NCBI RefSeq assembly: GCF_011762185.1
Contig: NZ_JAASQJ010000007.1
Location: 124,001 to 188,000, forward strand
DNA from: Dyadobacter arcticus
GTDB taxonomy: Bacteria > Bacteroidota > Bacteroidia > Cytophagales > Spirosomataceae
DNA length: 64,000 nucleotides
Direction: 5' to 3'
Position numbers and translations under genes: made by a program. This document shows, in pieces, positions 19,191 to 27,776 of the stretch. A model generated the notes under the pieces. The model was not told the DNA's origin, searched no databases, and worked only from the letters and a program-made list of their open reading frames with translations. Within the stretch, counting starts at the first letter, position 1; every line of letters starts with the position of its first letter.

Positions 19191-19835
19191 CTACTTTTCT
19201 CCAAAAGCAAGGTCGCCCGCATCGCCCAGGCCGGGCACAATGTAGTATTGCTCATTCAGTTTCTGATCGATAGCGCCCAGCCATAACCGGCATTGTGGTA
19301 TCCTTTTTTGTAAAAATCCCACTCCTTCCGGGCTGGCGATAACAGAAGCAATATGTGTTTGGGACGGGATCCCAAAGCGTAACAAGGCATGGTAAACCTT
19401 TTCCATCGACCGGCCGGTAGCCAGCATTGGATCAATGAGAATCAAGATCTTGCCGGTTAGGTCCGGGCTTGTGATATAATCCATTTCGACTGTAAATTCC
19501 TCTTCATCGTTGATATGATGGCCACGATAGGCTCCGATAAATGCATTATCTGCTTTATCAAACATATTAAGGAAACCTTCATGCATTGGTAACCCTGCCC
19601 TTAGAATGGTAGCGAGGACGACGGGTTGTAGTAGAGATCGTGAAGGAGCCAGACCCAAGGGCGTTTCTACTTTTTCTGTTTTGAAGGTTAATGTTTTTGA
19701 AAGTTCGTAGGCTAATAACTCCCCAATTCGCTCCATATTCCGGCGAAATCTCATCCGGTCTTTCTGAAAATTTACGTCGCGTAACTCTGCGAGATAATGG
19801 TCCGCTATGGAAGGTTTTTGGGAAAGTAAAAACAT
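19191..19835 (-). CDS. upp: Uracil phosphoribosyltransferase
   Basis: Salvages uracil to UMP using PRPP. The PRPP-binding loop is LIDPMLATGRS (about 133-143), and the uracil-binding region is near the C-terminus. At 214 residues it matches the bacterial enzyme (about 208). It is convergent with the TonB receptor and divergent from the RemB-like gene, so it is transcribed alone. Confidence 0.93.
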   Translation of the reverse strand: MFLLSQKPSIADHYLAELRDVNFQKDRMRFRRNMERIGELLAYELSKTLTFKTEKVETPLGLAPSRSLLQPVVLATILRAGLPMHEGFLNMFDKADNAFIGAYRGHHINDEEEFTVEMDYITSPDLTGKILILIDPMLATGRSMEKVYHALLRFGIPSQTHIASVIASPEGVGFLQKRIPQCRLWLGAIDQKLNEQYYIVPGLGDAGDLAFGEK

Positions 19836-19961
19836 GGAAGTGACAGTTTTTTAGCCTACTTCATGCAAGATAATACAAATTCATTGACGTAATTTGGAAG
19901 AGTTATTCGAAAAATTATCTGCAAAAGCGCTGTTTGTGTGAATAGTAAATTCTTTTTGCCT

Positions 19962-21734
19962 ATGTACAAAGGAAATATCCGGTGTCTCAACATATTGCTT
20001 CTAGCCGTGATATCTCTGTCGTATGCACATGCACAAAGTTCATTTATCCCCTTCAACGACGATTACTATCATTTGATCGACCGCCTCGAAATCAAGCGGG
20101 GCAAGTTCACCGAAGGTTTCCATTCCAATGTAAAACCATTTGAGAGAAAGGCAGTTGTAGCACTCACGGATTCGATATTGAAAGAAGGTACAGTAAACTT
20201 GACCAATCGGGATTGGGAAATTATAGATTACCTGCGGGAAGATAGCTGGGAATGGACCAATGGTATGATTTCTACGGATTCTGCCCAATACAATAAGCTG
20301 GCTCGTTTGGGCTGGTTCAAATCCAATCCACCGGGAATAAGAAGGCGATTCTGGGAACATCCGGCAGATTTATACAGCATTCACAATAAAGATTTTGACC
20401 TTCATTTCAACTTTGTTACTACCAATTTCATTGGAAAGGACAACAGCAATGATACAGCTCGTTTCGACAACTTGTGGTCTACGGGCCGTGGAGTCGAAAT
20501 CAGGGGTATGATCAATAATAAATTTGGCTTTTATACCTATGTAGCTGACAATCAGGGAAGGTTTCCCAGATATGTCACTAAGTTCAGGCACGAGTTTAGT
20601 TTTCCCGGTGAAGGCCTGGCGAAGTATAGCCTCCGCAATCGCAGCGTCGATTTTCTTACAGCTCGCGGATACATCACTTTTCGTCCTTTGAAAAGTGTGA
20701 ATGTGAAATTCGGGCATGATTACAATGTTTTTGGAAGTGGCTACCGTTCGCTTATCCTATCCGACAACAGCAGCCCCTATCTTTTCCTGAGAATTGATAC
20801 GCAGCTGGGACGGTTTCGATACACCAATCTTTGGACCAGCATGATTAATGCCGGTAAGGATTCTTTCGCTGAATTTTTAAGGAGGAAAAAGTTTGCCGCC
20901 ATTCACCATTTGAGCGTCAACATTACCGATAACATCAATTTTGGCATTTTTGAGGCGGAAGTGTTTAACCGTGATTCGGTCGGTGGAGGATATGACCTCA
21001 ACTATCTAAACCCAATCATTTTTTACAGATATGTAGAATCTTACATTGGCAGCCAGGACAATGCGTTGCTTGGTTTCGATTTTCGGTGGCTTTTAGGAAA
21101 ACAAGCATCCATTTATGGCCAATTTGTGCTGGATGAGTTTCTTACCAAATTCCTTTTCAATGGAAGCGGATCCTGGACCAATAAATACAGCCTGCAGTTG
21201 GGTGGAAAATATGTGGATGCTTTCGGGGTTCCTAATCTGGATTTGCAGGCCGAATACAATATGGTAAGGCCATATACTTACTCGCATAAAGACGGCGGAC
21301 GGAATTACATGCATTACGGGCAGTCGCTGGCACATCCGCTTGGCGCTAATTTCAGGGAATATCTGGCTATTATTAGATACAAGCTCAATTCTCGGTTGTC
21401 TGTTTATGGTACAGTCATGAAAGCGAACCAGGGAAAAGATCCAAATCCTTTGACCAGACCTTATATGAACTTTGGGGGAGATATTTCGAAGAGTTACGAT
21501 GAAAGAAGTGTTAACCGCGACGGAGATCTAAACCAAAAAATCGGCCAGGGAATCAAAGCTTCCACGTTGTTTACGGACCTGCGCCTCTCTTACTCACTTG
21601 CGCACAACCTGTTTTTGGACGGGCGCTATCAGATCCGCAAAATCACTTCTGAGGACATGATTGTGGCGACGAATTCAAATGTTTTTACATTCGCAATACG
21701 CTACAACATGGCATACCGCCAGCAGACCTTCTGA
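19962..21734 (+). CDS. RemB-like outer-membrane beta-barrel protein
   Basis: A 590-residue exported protein resembling RemB-type and capsule-assembly (Wzi-like) barrels of Bacteroidota. The signal peptide ends in SYAHAQ. The middle and C-terminal parts alternate aromatic and polar residues as in outer-membrane strands, with the characteristic FGHDYNVFGSGYRSLILSD. A GTG at 19938 would add eight residues; the ATG at 19962 gives the more typical signal peptide. Its last codons and TGA stop lie in the first unit of a 15-bp tandem repeat. RemB is linked to gliding in Flavobacterium; a motility role here is inference. Confidence 0.7.
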   Translation: MYKGNIRCLNILLLAVISLSYAHAQSSFIPFNDDYYHLIDRLEIKRGKFTEGFHSNVKPFERKAVVALTDSILKEGTVNLTNRDWEIIDYLREDSWEWTNGMISTDSAQYNKLARLGWFKSNPPGIRRRFWEHPADLYSIHNKDFDLHFNFVTTNFIGKDNSNDTARFDNLWSTGRGVEIRGMINNKFGFYTYVADNQGRFPRYVTKFRHEFSFPGEGLAKYSLRNRSVDFLTARGYITFRPLKSVNVKFGHDYNVFGSGYRSLILSDNSSPYLFLRIDTQLGRFRYTNLWTSMINAGKDSFAEFLRRKKFAAIHHLSVNITDNINFGIFEAEVFNRDSVGGGYDLNYLNPIIFYRYVESYIGSQDNALLGFDFRWLLGKQASIYGQFVLDEFLTKFLFNGSGSWTNKYSLQLGGKYVDAFGVPNLDLQAEYNMVRPYTYSHKDGGRNYMHYGQSLAHPLGANFREYLAIIRYKLNSRLSVYGTVMKANQGKDPNPLTRPYMNFGGDISKSYDERSVNRDGDLNQKIGQGIKASTLFTDLRLSYSLAHNLFLDGRYQIRKITSEDMIVATNSNVFTFAIRYNMAYRQQTF

Positions 21735-21825
21735 CAGCAGACCTTCTGAAAGCAGACCTTCTGACAGCAGACCTTCTGACAGCAGACCTTCTGACAGCGG
21801 ACCTTCTGAAAGCAACGTTCTAACT
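21721..21825 (+). repeat. 15-bp tandem repeat covering the 3' end of the RemB-like gene
   Basis: Six units of AGCAGACCTTCTGAC (two end in GAA, one begins AGCGGA) run from 21721 to 21810, followed by a degenerate unit to 21825. The first unit contains the TGA stop (21732-21734) of the upstream gene, so every unit repeats that stop in frame. The frame starting at 21721 is open across the array and would encode Ser-Arg-Pro-Ser-Asp repeats. Each unit holds the small inverted repeat CAGA-CCT-TCTG. The array ends 12 nt before the nadC ATG. Confidence 0.95.
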
Positions 21826-21837
21826 AATTTTTAAAAA

Positions 21838-22701
21838 ATGGAAACCAACCCACATGATCTGCGCAGCCTGATCCGGCTTGCTTTGCTGGAAGATATTGGT
21901 GACGGTGATCACTCTTCTCTCTCTTCAGTACCCGCTGATGCTACCAAAAGGGCCAAATTGCTGGTTAAGCAGGATGGTATTCTGGCGGGCGTAGAAGTTG
22001 CGCAAATTATCTTTGAAGAGACCGCCACTATTTTTAAAAATATTTTTTTAAAAATAGATGTGTTACTATTTGATGGTTCCAGCGTCAAAGTAGGAGACGT
22101 TGTATTTACGGTAGAAGGAAATGCGCAGCTAATCCTAAGGGCCGAAAGGTTGGTGCTGAATACCATGCAACGCATGAGCGGGATCGCTACTTATGCAAGA
22201 CAAATGTCATCGTTGATCAGTGATTTGCCTGTAAAGTTGCTGGATACCCGTAAAACAACACCCAATTTCCGCCTGTTTGAAAAATTGGCGGTAAAAATTG
22301 GTGGCGCGGTGAATCACCGCATGGGGCTTTACGATATGATTATGTTAAAAGATAATCACGTCGATTATGCAGGCGGCATTGAACCTGCGATTACCAGGGC
22401 CAGGAAATATTTAGAAGAAACAGGCAAAAACCTGAAAATTGAAATTGAAACACGTAACCTGGTCGAGGTAGATGAAGTTTTACGGGTTGGCGGCGTGGAC
22501 ATTATCATGATGGACAATTTTTCCCTGGATAATTTGCGTGAGGCTGTGAGAAAGATTGGCGGACGGTTTGAAACGGAGGCTTCCGGCAATATTACTGAAA
22601 AGACATTGCGAGCAGTCGCCGTAACGGGCGTCGATGGAATTTCCAGCGGTGCATTGACGCATCAGGCGAGAAGTTTGGATTTAAGTTTAAAAGCCTTCTA
22701 A
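21838..22701 (+). CDS. nadC: Nicotinate-nucleotide pyrophosphorylase (carboxylating)
   Basis: Quinolinate phosphoribosyltransferase of de novo NAD synthesis. It has the typical start LIRLALLEDIGDGDHSS, the LLDTRKTTPNFR phosphate-binding motif, VNHRMGLYDMIMLKDNH and a C-terminal VDGISSGALTHQ. The 287 residues are standard. It follows the 15-bp tandem array directly and precedes the HHH-barrel gene by 23 nt on the same strand. Confidence 0.96.
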   Translation: METNPHDLRSLIRLALLEDIGDGDHSSLSSVPADATKRAKLLVKQDGILAGVEVAQIIFEETATIFKNIFLKIDVLLFDGSSVKVGDVVFTVEGNAQLILRAERLVLNTMQRMSGIATYARQMSSLISDLPVKLLDTRKTTPNFRLFEKLAVKIGGAVNHRMGLYDMIMLKDNHVDYAGGIEPAITRARKYLEETGKNLKIEIETRNLVEVDEVLRVGGVDIIMMDNFSLDNLREAVRKIGGRFETEASGNITEKTLRAVAVTGVDGISSGALTHQARSLDLSLKAF

Positions 22702-22724
22702 CCCTCATCTAAATATCGGAGCGT

Positions 22725-24848
22725 ATGCAGAAATTTGTAAAAATGACATACGCTTCAAATCAGCCATGCGGCTTGGTATCCTGCAAGCTGATCATTCTTT
22801 TCTGCGTCTTCCATGTGAAACTATCGCTTGCCCAGGCACCTCCCCGCAAAGAAATAGACATTAACCAATTCATTTCCGACCTTTTTCCGGTTCCGTCGGA
22901 GGACAACGATTATTCCGAAATATACGAGTCTCTTTTTCAGCTATATGCAAGTCCGCTCGACCTTAATACCGCGACCCGCGACGAGCTTTCCAATACCTTT
23001 ATTCTCTCTGAAATCCAGCTGAATTCATTTTTCGTTTACCGTGAAACATTGGGCCCGTTCTTGTCTCTTTATGAATTGCAGGCCATTCCCCATTTTGACC
23101 TCCCCAGCATCCAGCGTTTACTTCCTTTTGTGACTGTCAATATTGCCGCCGTTTCCCTGCAACAATCCCTGAAAAATCCCAGTCAGCATTTTTTAATGTT
23201 CCGATCAGGGAGAATATTGGAAAAACAGAAGGGTTTCAGTGCATTGGAACCTGGTTCTCACTCCACGACAAGATATGAGGGAACTGCTTTCAATGGTTAT
23301 CTGCGTTACCGAAATGCCCGTACCAGTTCTTATAGTTTTGGGTTAACGTTGGAAAAGGATGCAGGGGAAAAGTTTTGGAACTGGTTTGGTAAAAGGCAGA
23401 TCTACGGCATTGATTTTACTTCTTTTCACGCCCAGATTATGAATCGGGGAAAACTTAAAAACCTGATTATTGGTGACTTTCAGATGCAGACTGGCCAGGG
23501 AATGATTGTCGGAGCTGGTTTTTCTCTGGGTAAAGGTTCAGAAGTTATCAAGACAACCTATCGCAGTACATTGGGACTCAAACCCTATACCTCTGTGATG
23601 GAAGCCAATTTTTTCCGGGGAGTGGCTGCAACTTTTGCACCGATTAAAAGAACAGAGGTAACGTTGTTTCTTTCAATGGTGAAAAGGGATGCGACCCAGG
23701 AGCTGTTGCGCGACGATTCAAACGAGAAAATCACTTCTTCACTACCCGTTACGGGTTATCACCGCACGCCAACGGAACGGGAAAAGCACAACATCTTTCC
23801 CGAAGAAAATGTTGGCTTTCACATTCTTCACAAGCTTGCAGATCAGAAGGGACAAATTGGCCTGACCACACTTTTCACTACTTATGGGACCATTTTCCGA
23901 AAGCGGGATGTTGCTTACAATCGATATGAATTTTCGGGTAAGCAAAATTTGGTTGCTGGTGTACACGGGGATTATCGATGGCAAAATCTCCATTTCCTTG
24001 GAGAGGGATCCATTTCAAAAAGCGGCGGGATTGGCGTAATTGGTGGGGTAATTGTAGGAATGGGTAAAAAGCTCGATATCTCATTGCTTTTCAGACATTA
24101 TGATCGCAATTTTCATACTTTTTATGGCACTTCGTTCAGCGAATCTTCGAGGCCAATTAATGAAACCGGTGCTTATGGAGGATTAAGGTATGCGCCAAGC
24201 CGACGCTGGCAATTCAGCAGTTATGTTGATTTTTTCAGGTTTCCGTGGCTAAAATATCAGGTGGATGTCCCTTCGAAAGGCTACGATTATTACCTGCATC
24301 TTCTTTGGAAACCCAATAAGCGGCTGAATGCATATATCCTGTTTCACGAGAAACATAAGCAACGAAACGATCCGGAAAGCGACGATGCCGTTGCGCCGCT
24401 GGTCACTTCTGTTCGTCGCACTGCCATGGTTAATTTCGAGTATGAGAAGCCACTGCGCTTTTCCGTCCGTACCCGTTTACAGTGCGGCGATTTTAATTAC
24501 AGAGATATTTCAAAGTCAAAAGGATTGACCATTTTACAGGATATCACCTGGCATTTTTCAAAAATTGAACTTAGTGGGAGAATTGCCTGGTTCAATACCG
24601 ACAATTACGATAGTCGGCAATATGTTTATGAAAAAGACATGCTTTACGCATTCTCAGTACCTGCTTACTATGACATTGGGACACGACATTATCTGATGAC
24701 CCGCTATACTCTCTCCAAAAACATGAAAATATGGGTTCGCTGGTCTCAAACACGTTATCGGGATCTTGAAAAGATTAGCTCGGGATTGAATGAGATAAAC
24801 GGAAGTAAACGCAGTGAAATCAAGATCCAGGCCATGTACCAATTTTGA
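22725..24848 (+). CDS. Helix-hairpin-helix protein with C-terminal outer-membrane-like barrel
   Basis: A 707-residue exported protein of unknown function. After a signal-like hydrophobic segment (about 20-37, ending SLAQA), residues 79-136 resemble ComEA-type helix-hairpin-helix units (DLNTATRDELSNTFIL; YELQAIPHFDLPSIQRLL). The rest, about 550 residues, has the amphipathic strand pattern of an outer-membrane barrel and ends in an aromatic residue (MYQF). The HHH fold usually binds DNA; whether it does so here, in the periplasm, is open. It lies in line with nadC (23 nt) and recQ (47 nt). Confidence 0.75.
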   Translation: MQKFVKMTYASNQPCGLVSCKLIILFCVFHVKLSLAQAPPRKEIDINQFISDLFPVPSEDNDYSEIYESLFQLYASPLDLNTATRDELSNTFILSEIQLNSFFVYRETLGPFLSLYELQAIPHFDLPSIQRLLPFVTVNIAAVSLQQSLKNPSQHFLMFRSGRILEKQKGFSALEPGSHSTTRYEGTAFNGYLRYRNARTSSYSFGLTLEKDAGEKFWNWFGKRQIYGIDFTSFHAQIMNRGKLKNLIIGDFQMQTGQGMIVGAGFSLGKGSEVIKTTYRSTLGLKPYTSVMEANFFRGVAATFAPIKRTEVTLFLSMVKRDATQELLRDDSNEKITSSLPVTGYHRTPTEREKHNIFPEENVGFHILHKLADQKGQIGLTTLFTTYGTIFRKRDVAYNRYEFSGKQNLVAGVHGDYRWQNLHFLGEGSISKSGGIGVIGGVIVGMGKKLDISLLFRHYDRNFHTFYGTSFSESSRPINETGAYGGLRYAPSRRWQFSSYVDFFRFPWLKYQVDVPSKGYDYYLHLLWKPNKRLNAYILFHEKHKQRNDPESDDAVAPLVTSVRRTAMVNFEYEKPLRFSVRTRLQCGDFNYRDISKSKGLTILQDITWHFSKIELSGRIAWFNTDNYDSRQYVYEKDMLYAFSVPAYYDIGTRHYLMTRYTLSKNMKIWVRWSQTRYRDLEKISSGLNEINGSKRSEIKIQAMYQF

Positions 24849-24895
24849 TTTATCAACAAAAAAATATAATAACAAACCCTGCACATTGAATTATT

Positions 24896-27055
24896 ATGAC
24901 ACACCAAAAACTGGAAGCTTTAAAAAAATATTTTGGATACGATTTTTTTCGTCCGCAGCAGGCTGAGATTATTGATACCGTAATGGCAGACAAGGATTGT
25001 CTTGTATTGATGCCGACGGGCGGCGGGAAATCCGTTTGCTTTCAGATCCCCGCTATTTTAAGGCCTGGACTTACCGTTGTAATTTCCCCGCTGATCGCCT
25101 TGATGAAAGACCAGGTGGAGGCGCTAAGAGGAAATGGGGTTAATGCCGCATTTTTAAATTCTTCCATTTCATCTGCTGAACAGGATCAGATAATCTGGCA
25201 AGCCAAGCTGGGTGAATTAAAATTGCTTTATATCGCCCCAGAGCGGCTTTTTTCCGGAAATACCTTTGAATTTTTAAAAGAGTGGAATGTTGGACTTTTC
25301 GCTATTGATGAATCGCATTGCATTTCTTCGTGGGGCCACGACTTCCGACCAGAATATCGCCAGCTTAACACATTAAAGCTGCGTTTCCCCGACGTTCCAA
25401 TCATTGCGTTGACCGCCACCGCAGACCGGGTAACACGCAGGGACATTCTGAAACAACTTCGCATTGAACATTCCGAAACGTTCATTGCCAGCTTCGACCG
25501 ACCAAATCTTAGTCTGAACGTTTTGCCTGGCCGGAAAAGGCTTCAGCAAATCCAAAGCTTCATTGCCAAACACGAAAACCAGGCGGGAATTATCTATTGT
25601 CTAAGCAGGAAGGGAACAGAAGCAGTAGCCGCCAGCCTCCAAAATGCGGGTTACAAAGCCGAATTTTACCATGCAGGCCTGGCATCGGAAAAGCGTTCAA
25701 AGGTCCAGGAGAAATTTTTGAAGGATGATATTCAGATCATTGTAGCGACGATTGCATTTGGTATGGGCATCGACAAGTCCAATGTAAGGTGGATTATCCA
25801 TTACAATTTACCTTCCAATGTCGAAAGTTTTTATCAGGAAATCGGGCGGGCCGGGCGCGACGGTACTCCTTCGGATACGGTTTTGTTTTACAGTTACATG
25901 GATATCATTACCCGGCAGGATATGATCAATAATTCAGATCAGTCGGCTGAGCAAAAAGAGCTGCTTCATGCCAAACTCAACCGCATGAAGCAATACGCAG
26001 AGGCGGATATTTGCAGGAGAAGGATTTTGCTAAGTTATTTCAATGAGGCTGTAGAAAAAGATTGTGGTAACTGTGATGTTTGCCAAAACCCACGAACCCG
26101 GTTCGATGCAACCATCATTGCACAAAAAGCGCTGTCAGGCATCGCCCGCACCGACCAAAAAGTAGCGATGGGAATGCTGATCGATATTCTTCGAGGTAGC
26201 CGCAACCGCAATGTGCTTCAATTTGGCTACGACCGGCTTCCAACGTTTGGGGCGGGAATAGAGCTTAGGGGCGAAGAATGGGGCGACTATATAAGCCAAT
26301 TGCTCAACTCTGGCGTCATGGATATTGCTTATGATGAGGCACATACCTTTAAGCTCAATCCAGTTAGCCGCCAGATCCTGAAAGGTGAACGGAAAGTGGA
26401 ACTTGTCAAATTTATTCCGCTGAATGAGCGAAAAGCAAAAGAAGAAGAGCTGGTGCCCAAGGAAAAAGCCAAACAGGAAATTATCCGCGACGCTTTGTTT
26501 GACCGCCTGCGATTACTGAGAAAACAAATGGCTGATGCAATCGGGATTCCGCCATATATCATCTTCACCGACGCGACACTTTCGGAAATGGCGCAGAAAA
26601 AACCGATTAATGAGGTTCAGATGAAAGCAATTTCAGGTATTGCCGATGAGCGGTTTCGGAAATATGGAGAAACATTTATTAAAGAAATTCTGGATTTTGC
26701 CCGCGAAAACACCAAACCCGGAACCAGGGTAATCAAGGGAATGACTTTCGTAGAAACGCTCGACCTTTACAAAGAAGGACATTCTGTTAAGGTCATTGCC
26801 GAAAAGCGAAATCTCAATGTGGTTACCATTATTTCGCACCTCATCAAACTCAAAGAAGAAGGCAATGATATTGATCTCAAAACCCTGATCGACGATAAGT
26901 CTTATAAAACGATTACGTTGGCGGCACAAGAAATGCAAATCACGAAAAACGATCCTTTGAAACCTTTGTTTGAATTACTGAACGAGCAGTTCGATTACGG
27001 GCAGATTCGCCTTGCACTTGCTATTTTTGAGGAAAATCGAGAAAGGTCACATTAA
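24896..27055 (+). CDS. recQ: ATP-dependent DNA helicase RecQ
   Basis: 3'-5' superfamily 2 helicase for recombination and fork repair. Motif I is LMPTGGGKSVCFQ, motif II is DESHCISSWGHDFRPEY, and motif VI lies in QEIGRAGRDGTPS. A zinc-binding cluster (CRRRILLSYF then CGNCDVC) and a winged-helix RQC region follow. An HRDC domain (about 520-600) and a C-terminal helix-turn-helix segment (LDLYKEGHSVKVIAEKRN) complete it. The 719 residues exceed E. coli RecQ (about 610) because of this extra C-terminal domain, common in Bacteroidota. Confidence 0.95.
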   Translation: MTHQKLEALKKYFGYDFFRPQQAEIIDTVMADKDCLVLMPTGGGKSVCFQIPAILRPGLTVVISPLIALMKDQVEALRGNGVNAAFLNSSISSAEQDQIIWQAKLGELKLLYIAPERLFSGNTFEFLKEWNVGLFAIDESHCISSWGHDFRPEYRQLNTLKLRFPDVPIIALTATADRVTRRDILKQLRIEHSETFIASFDRPNLSLNVLPGRKRLQQIQSFIAKHENQAGIIYCLSRKGTEAVAASLQNAGYKAEFYHAGLASEKRSKVQEKFLKDDIQIIVATIAFGMGIDKSNVRWIIHYNLPSNVESFYQEIGRAGRDGTPSDTVLFYSYMDIITRQDMINNSDQSAEQKELLHAKLNRMKQYAEADICRRRILLSYFNEAVEKDCGNCDVCQNPRTRFDATIIAQKALSGIARTDQKVAMGMLIDILRGSRNRNVLQFGYDRLPTFGAGIELRGEEWGDYISQLLNSGVMDIAYDEAHTFKLNPVSRQILKGERKVELVKFIPLNERKAKEEELVPKEKAKQEIIRDALFDRLRLLRKQMADAIGIPPYIIFTDATLSEMAQKKPINEVQMKAISGIADERFRKYGETFIKEILDFARENTKPGTRVIKGMTFVETLDLYKEGHSVKVIAEKRNLNVVTIISHLIKLKEEGNDIDLKTLIDDKSYKTITLAAQEMQITKNDPLKPLFELLNEQFDYGQIRLALAIFEENRERSH

Positions 27056-27456
27056 ACGCTATATTTGTATAATTATATTTGTAATGTAAAAATACGAGGG
27101 CATAATATAAGCTCAGACCCCAAATAGGGATAAAAACTGGGGTAAAGTAGGGCGGCTCGTATCGGAAATATTGTAGAATTTGTCCTGAACGGGTTTGGAA
27201 ATTTGAAAGGAGTAAAGTACAACTTTGTCTTCAAAATTTACGAAATCAGTAAGCCGGTTACTCCTTAACAGGTGGTGGAAGCCGGTATTTACAGCAATAG
27301 TTCAGCGTTGTAGTGGAATAGTGAAAAAACGCTCGTTCCGCGTTGTCAGGGCCATTTTTGAATTAAATTATTTTTACAGCCTTACAACGGTCTGGCTTGA
27401 AAATTGCTCTTTGTGAAGTAGTTGTCTCAAAGAGAGGGCAAACAACACGCTTTTTT
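27056..27456. other. Long leader or intergenic region with inverted repeats
   Basis: About 400 nt between recQ and a small secreted-protein gene, without a credible gene. Two TATATTTG -7-like boxes (27060-27067 and 27074-27081) lie just after recQ, with no good -33 partner. Two inverted repeats follow: ACCCCA (27117-27122) with TGGGGT (27138-27143), and AAGGAGTAA (27207-27215) with TTACTCCTT (27258-27266). The region could be a structured 5' leader or a small RNA; no known family was recognized. Confidence 0.35.
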
Positions 27457-27771
27457 ATGAAAAATCATCTTACCCTGGTAGTAGCTTCTTTTTTACTGAT
27501 ATTGTGCGTGCTTGAAAGGCAAGCAAGCGATAAGGCAGTCAAGAATGTGAACGTGGAGAATATGTTCAATTTCCCAAACAAAAATTTTGGCAATGACCAA
27601 TTAGCCAGTCAAATGGATTTTGGCAGAGAAAAAGACGTTAAATCTTTGTACAATCCGGCGCCGCTCTTTGAACTTACTTCGCTTGATTCTATTTCCAACA
27701 CTGGTCAGATGAAACTGGTGAAACAGAATTTATTGAATATCGCTTCCGGGAGCAAAATGCTTAACTATTAA
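27457..27771 (+). CDS. Small secreted hypothetical protein
   Basis: Unrecognized 104-residue protein. It starts MKNHLTLVVASFLLILCVLE, a plausible signal peptide, then has a polar mature part with NMFNFPNKNFGNDQ and SLYNPAPLFELTS. The frame extends upstream to a TTG at 27397, but the ATG at 27457 places the hydrophobic segment at the N-terminus. No ribosome-binding site or clear promoter adjoins it. It is convergent with the SNF2 helicase, ending 5 nt away. No function can be assigned. Confidence 0.5.
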   Translation: MKNHLTLVVASFLLILCVLERQASDKAVKNVNVENMFNFPNKNFGNDQLASQMDFGREKDVKSLYNPAPLFELTSLDSISNTGQMKLVKQNLLNIASGSKMLNY

Positions 27772-27776
27772 TAGCA

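Noticed and set aside
20310-20340. T-loop-like GGTTCAAATCC string
   Set aside because: Lies in frame in the RemB-like gene and no cloverleaf can be drawn around it.
21721-21825. Insertion-sequence end or attachment site
   Set aside because: Short direct units only; no transposase, integrase or flanking duplication.
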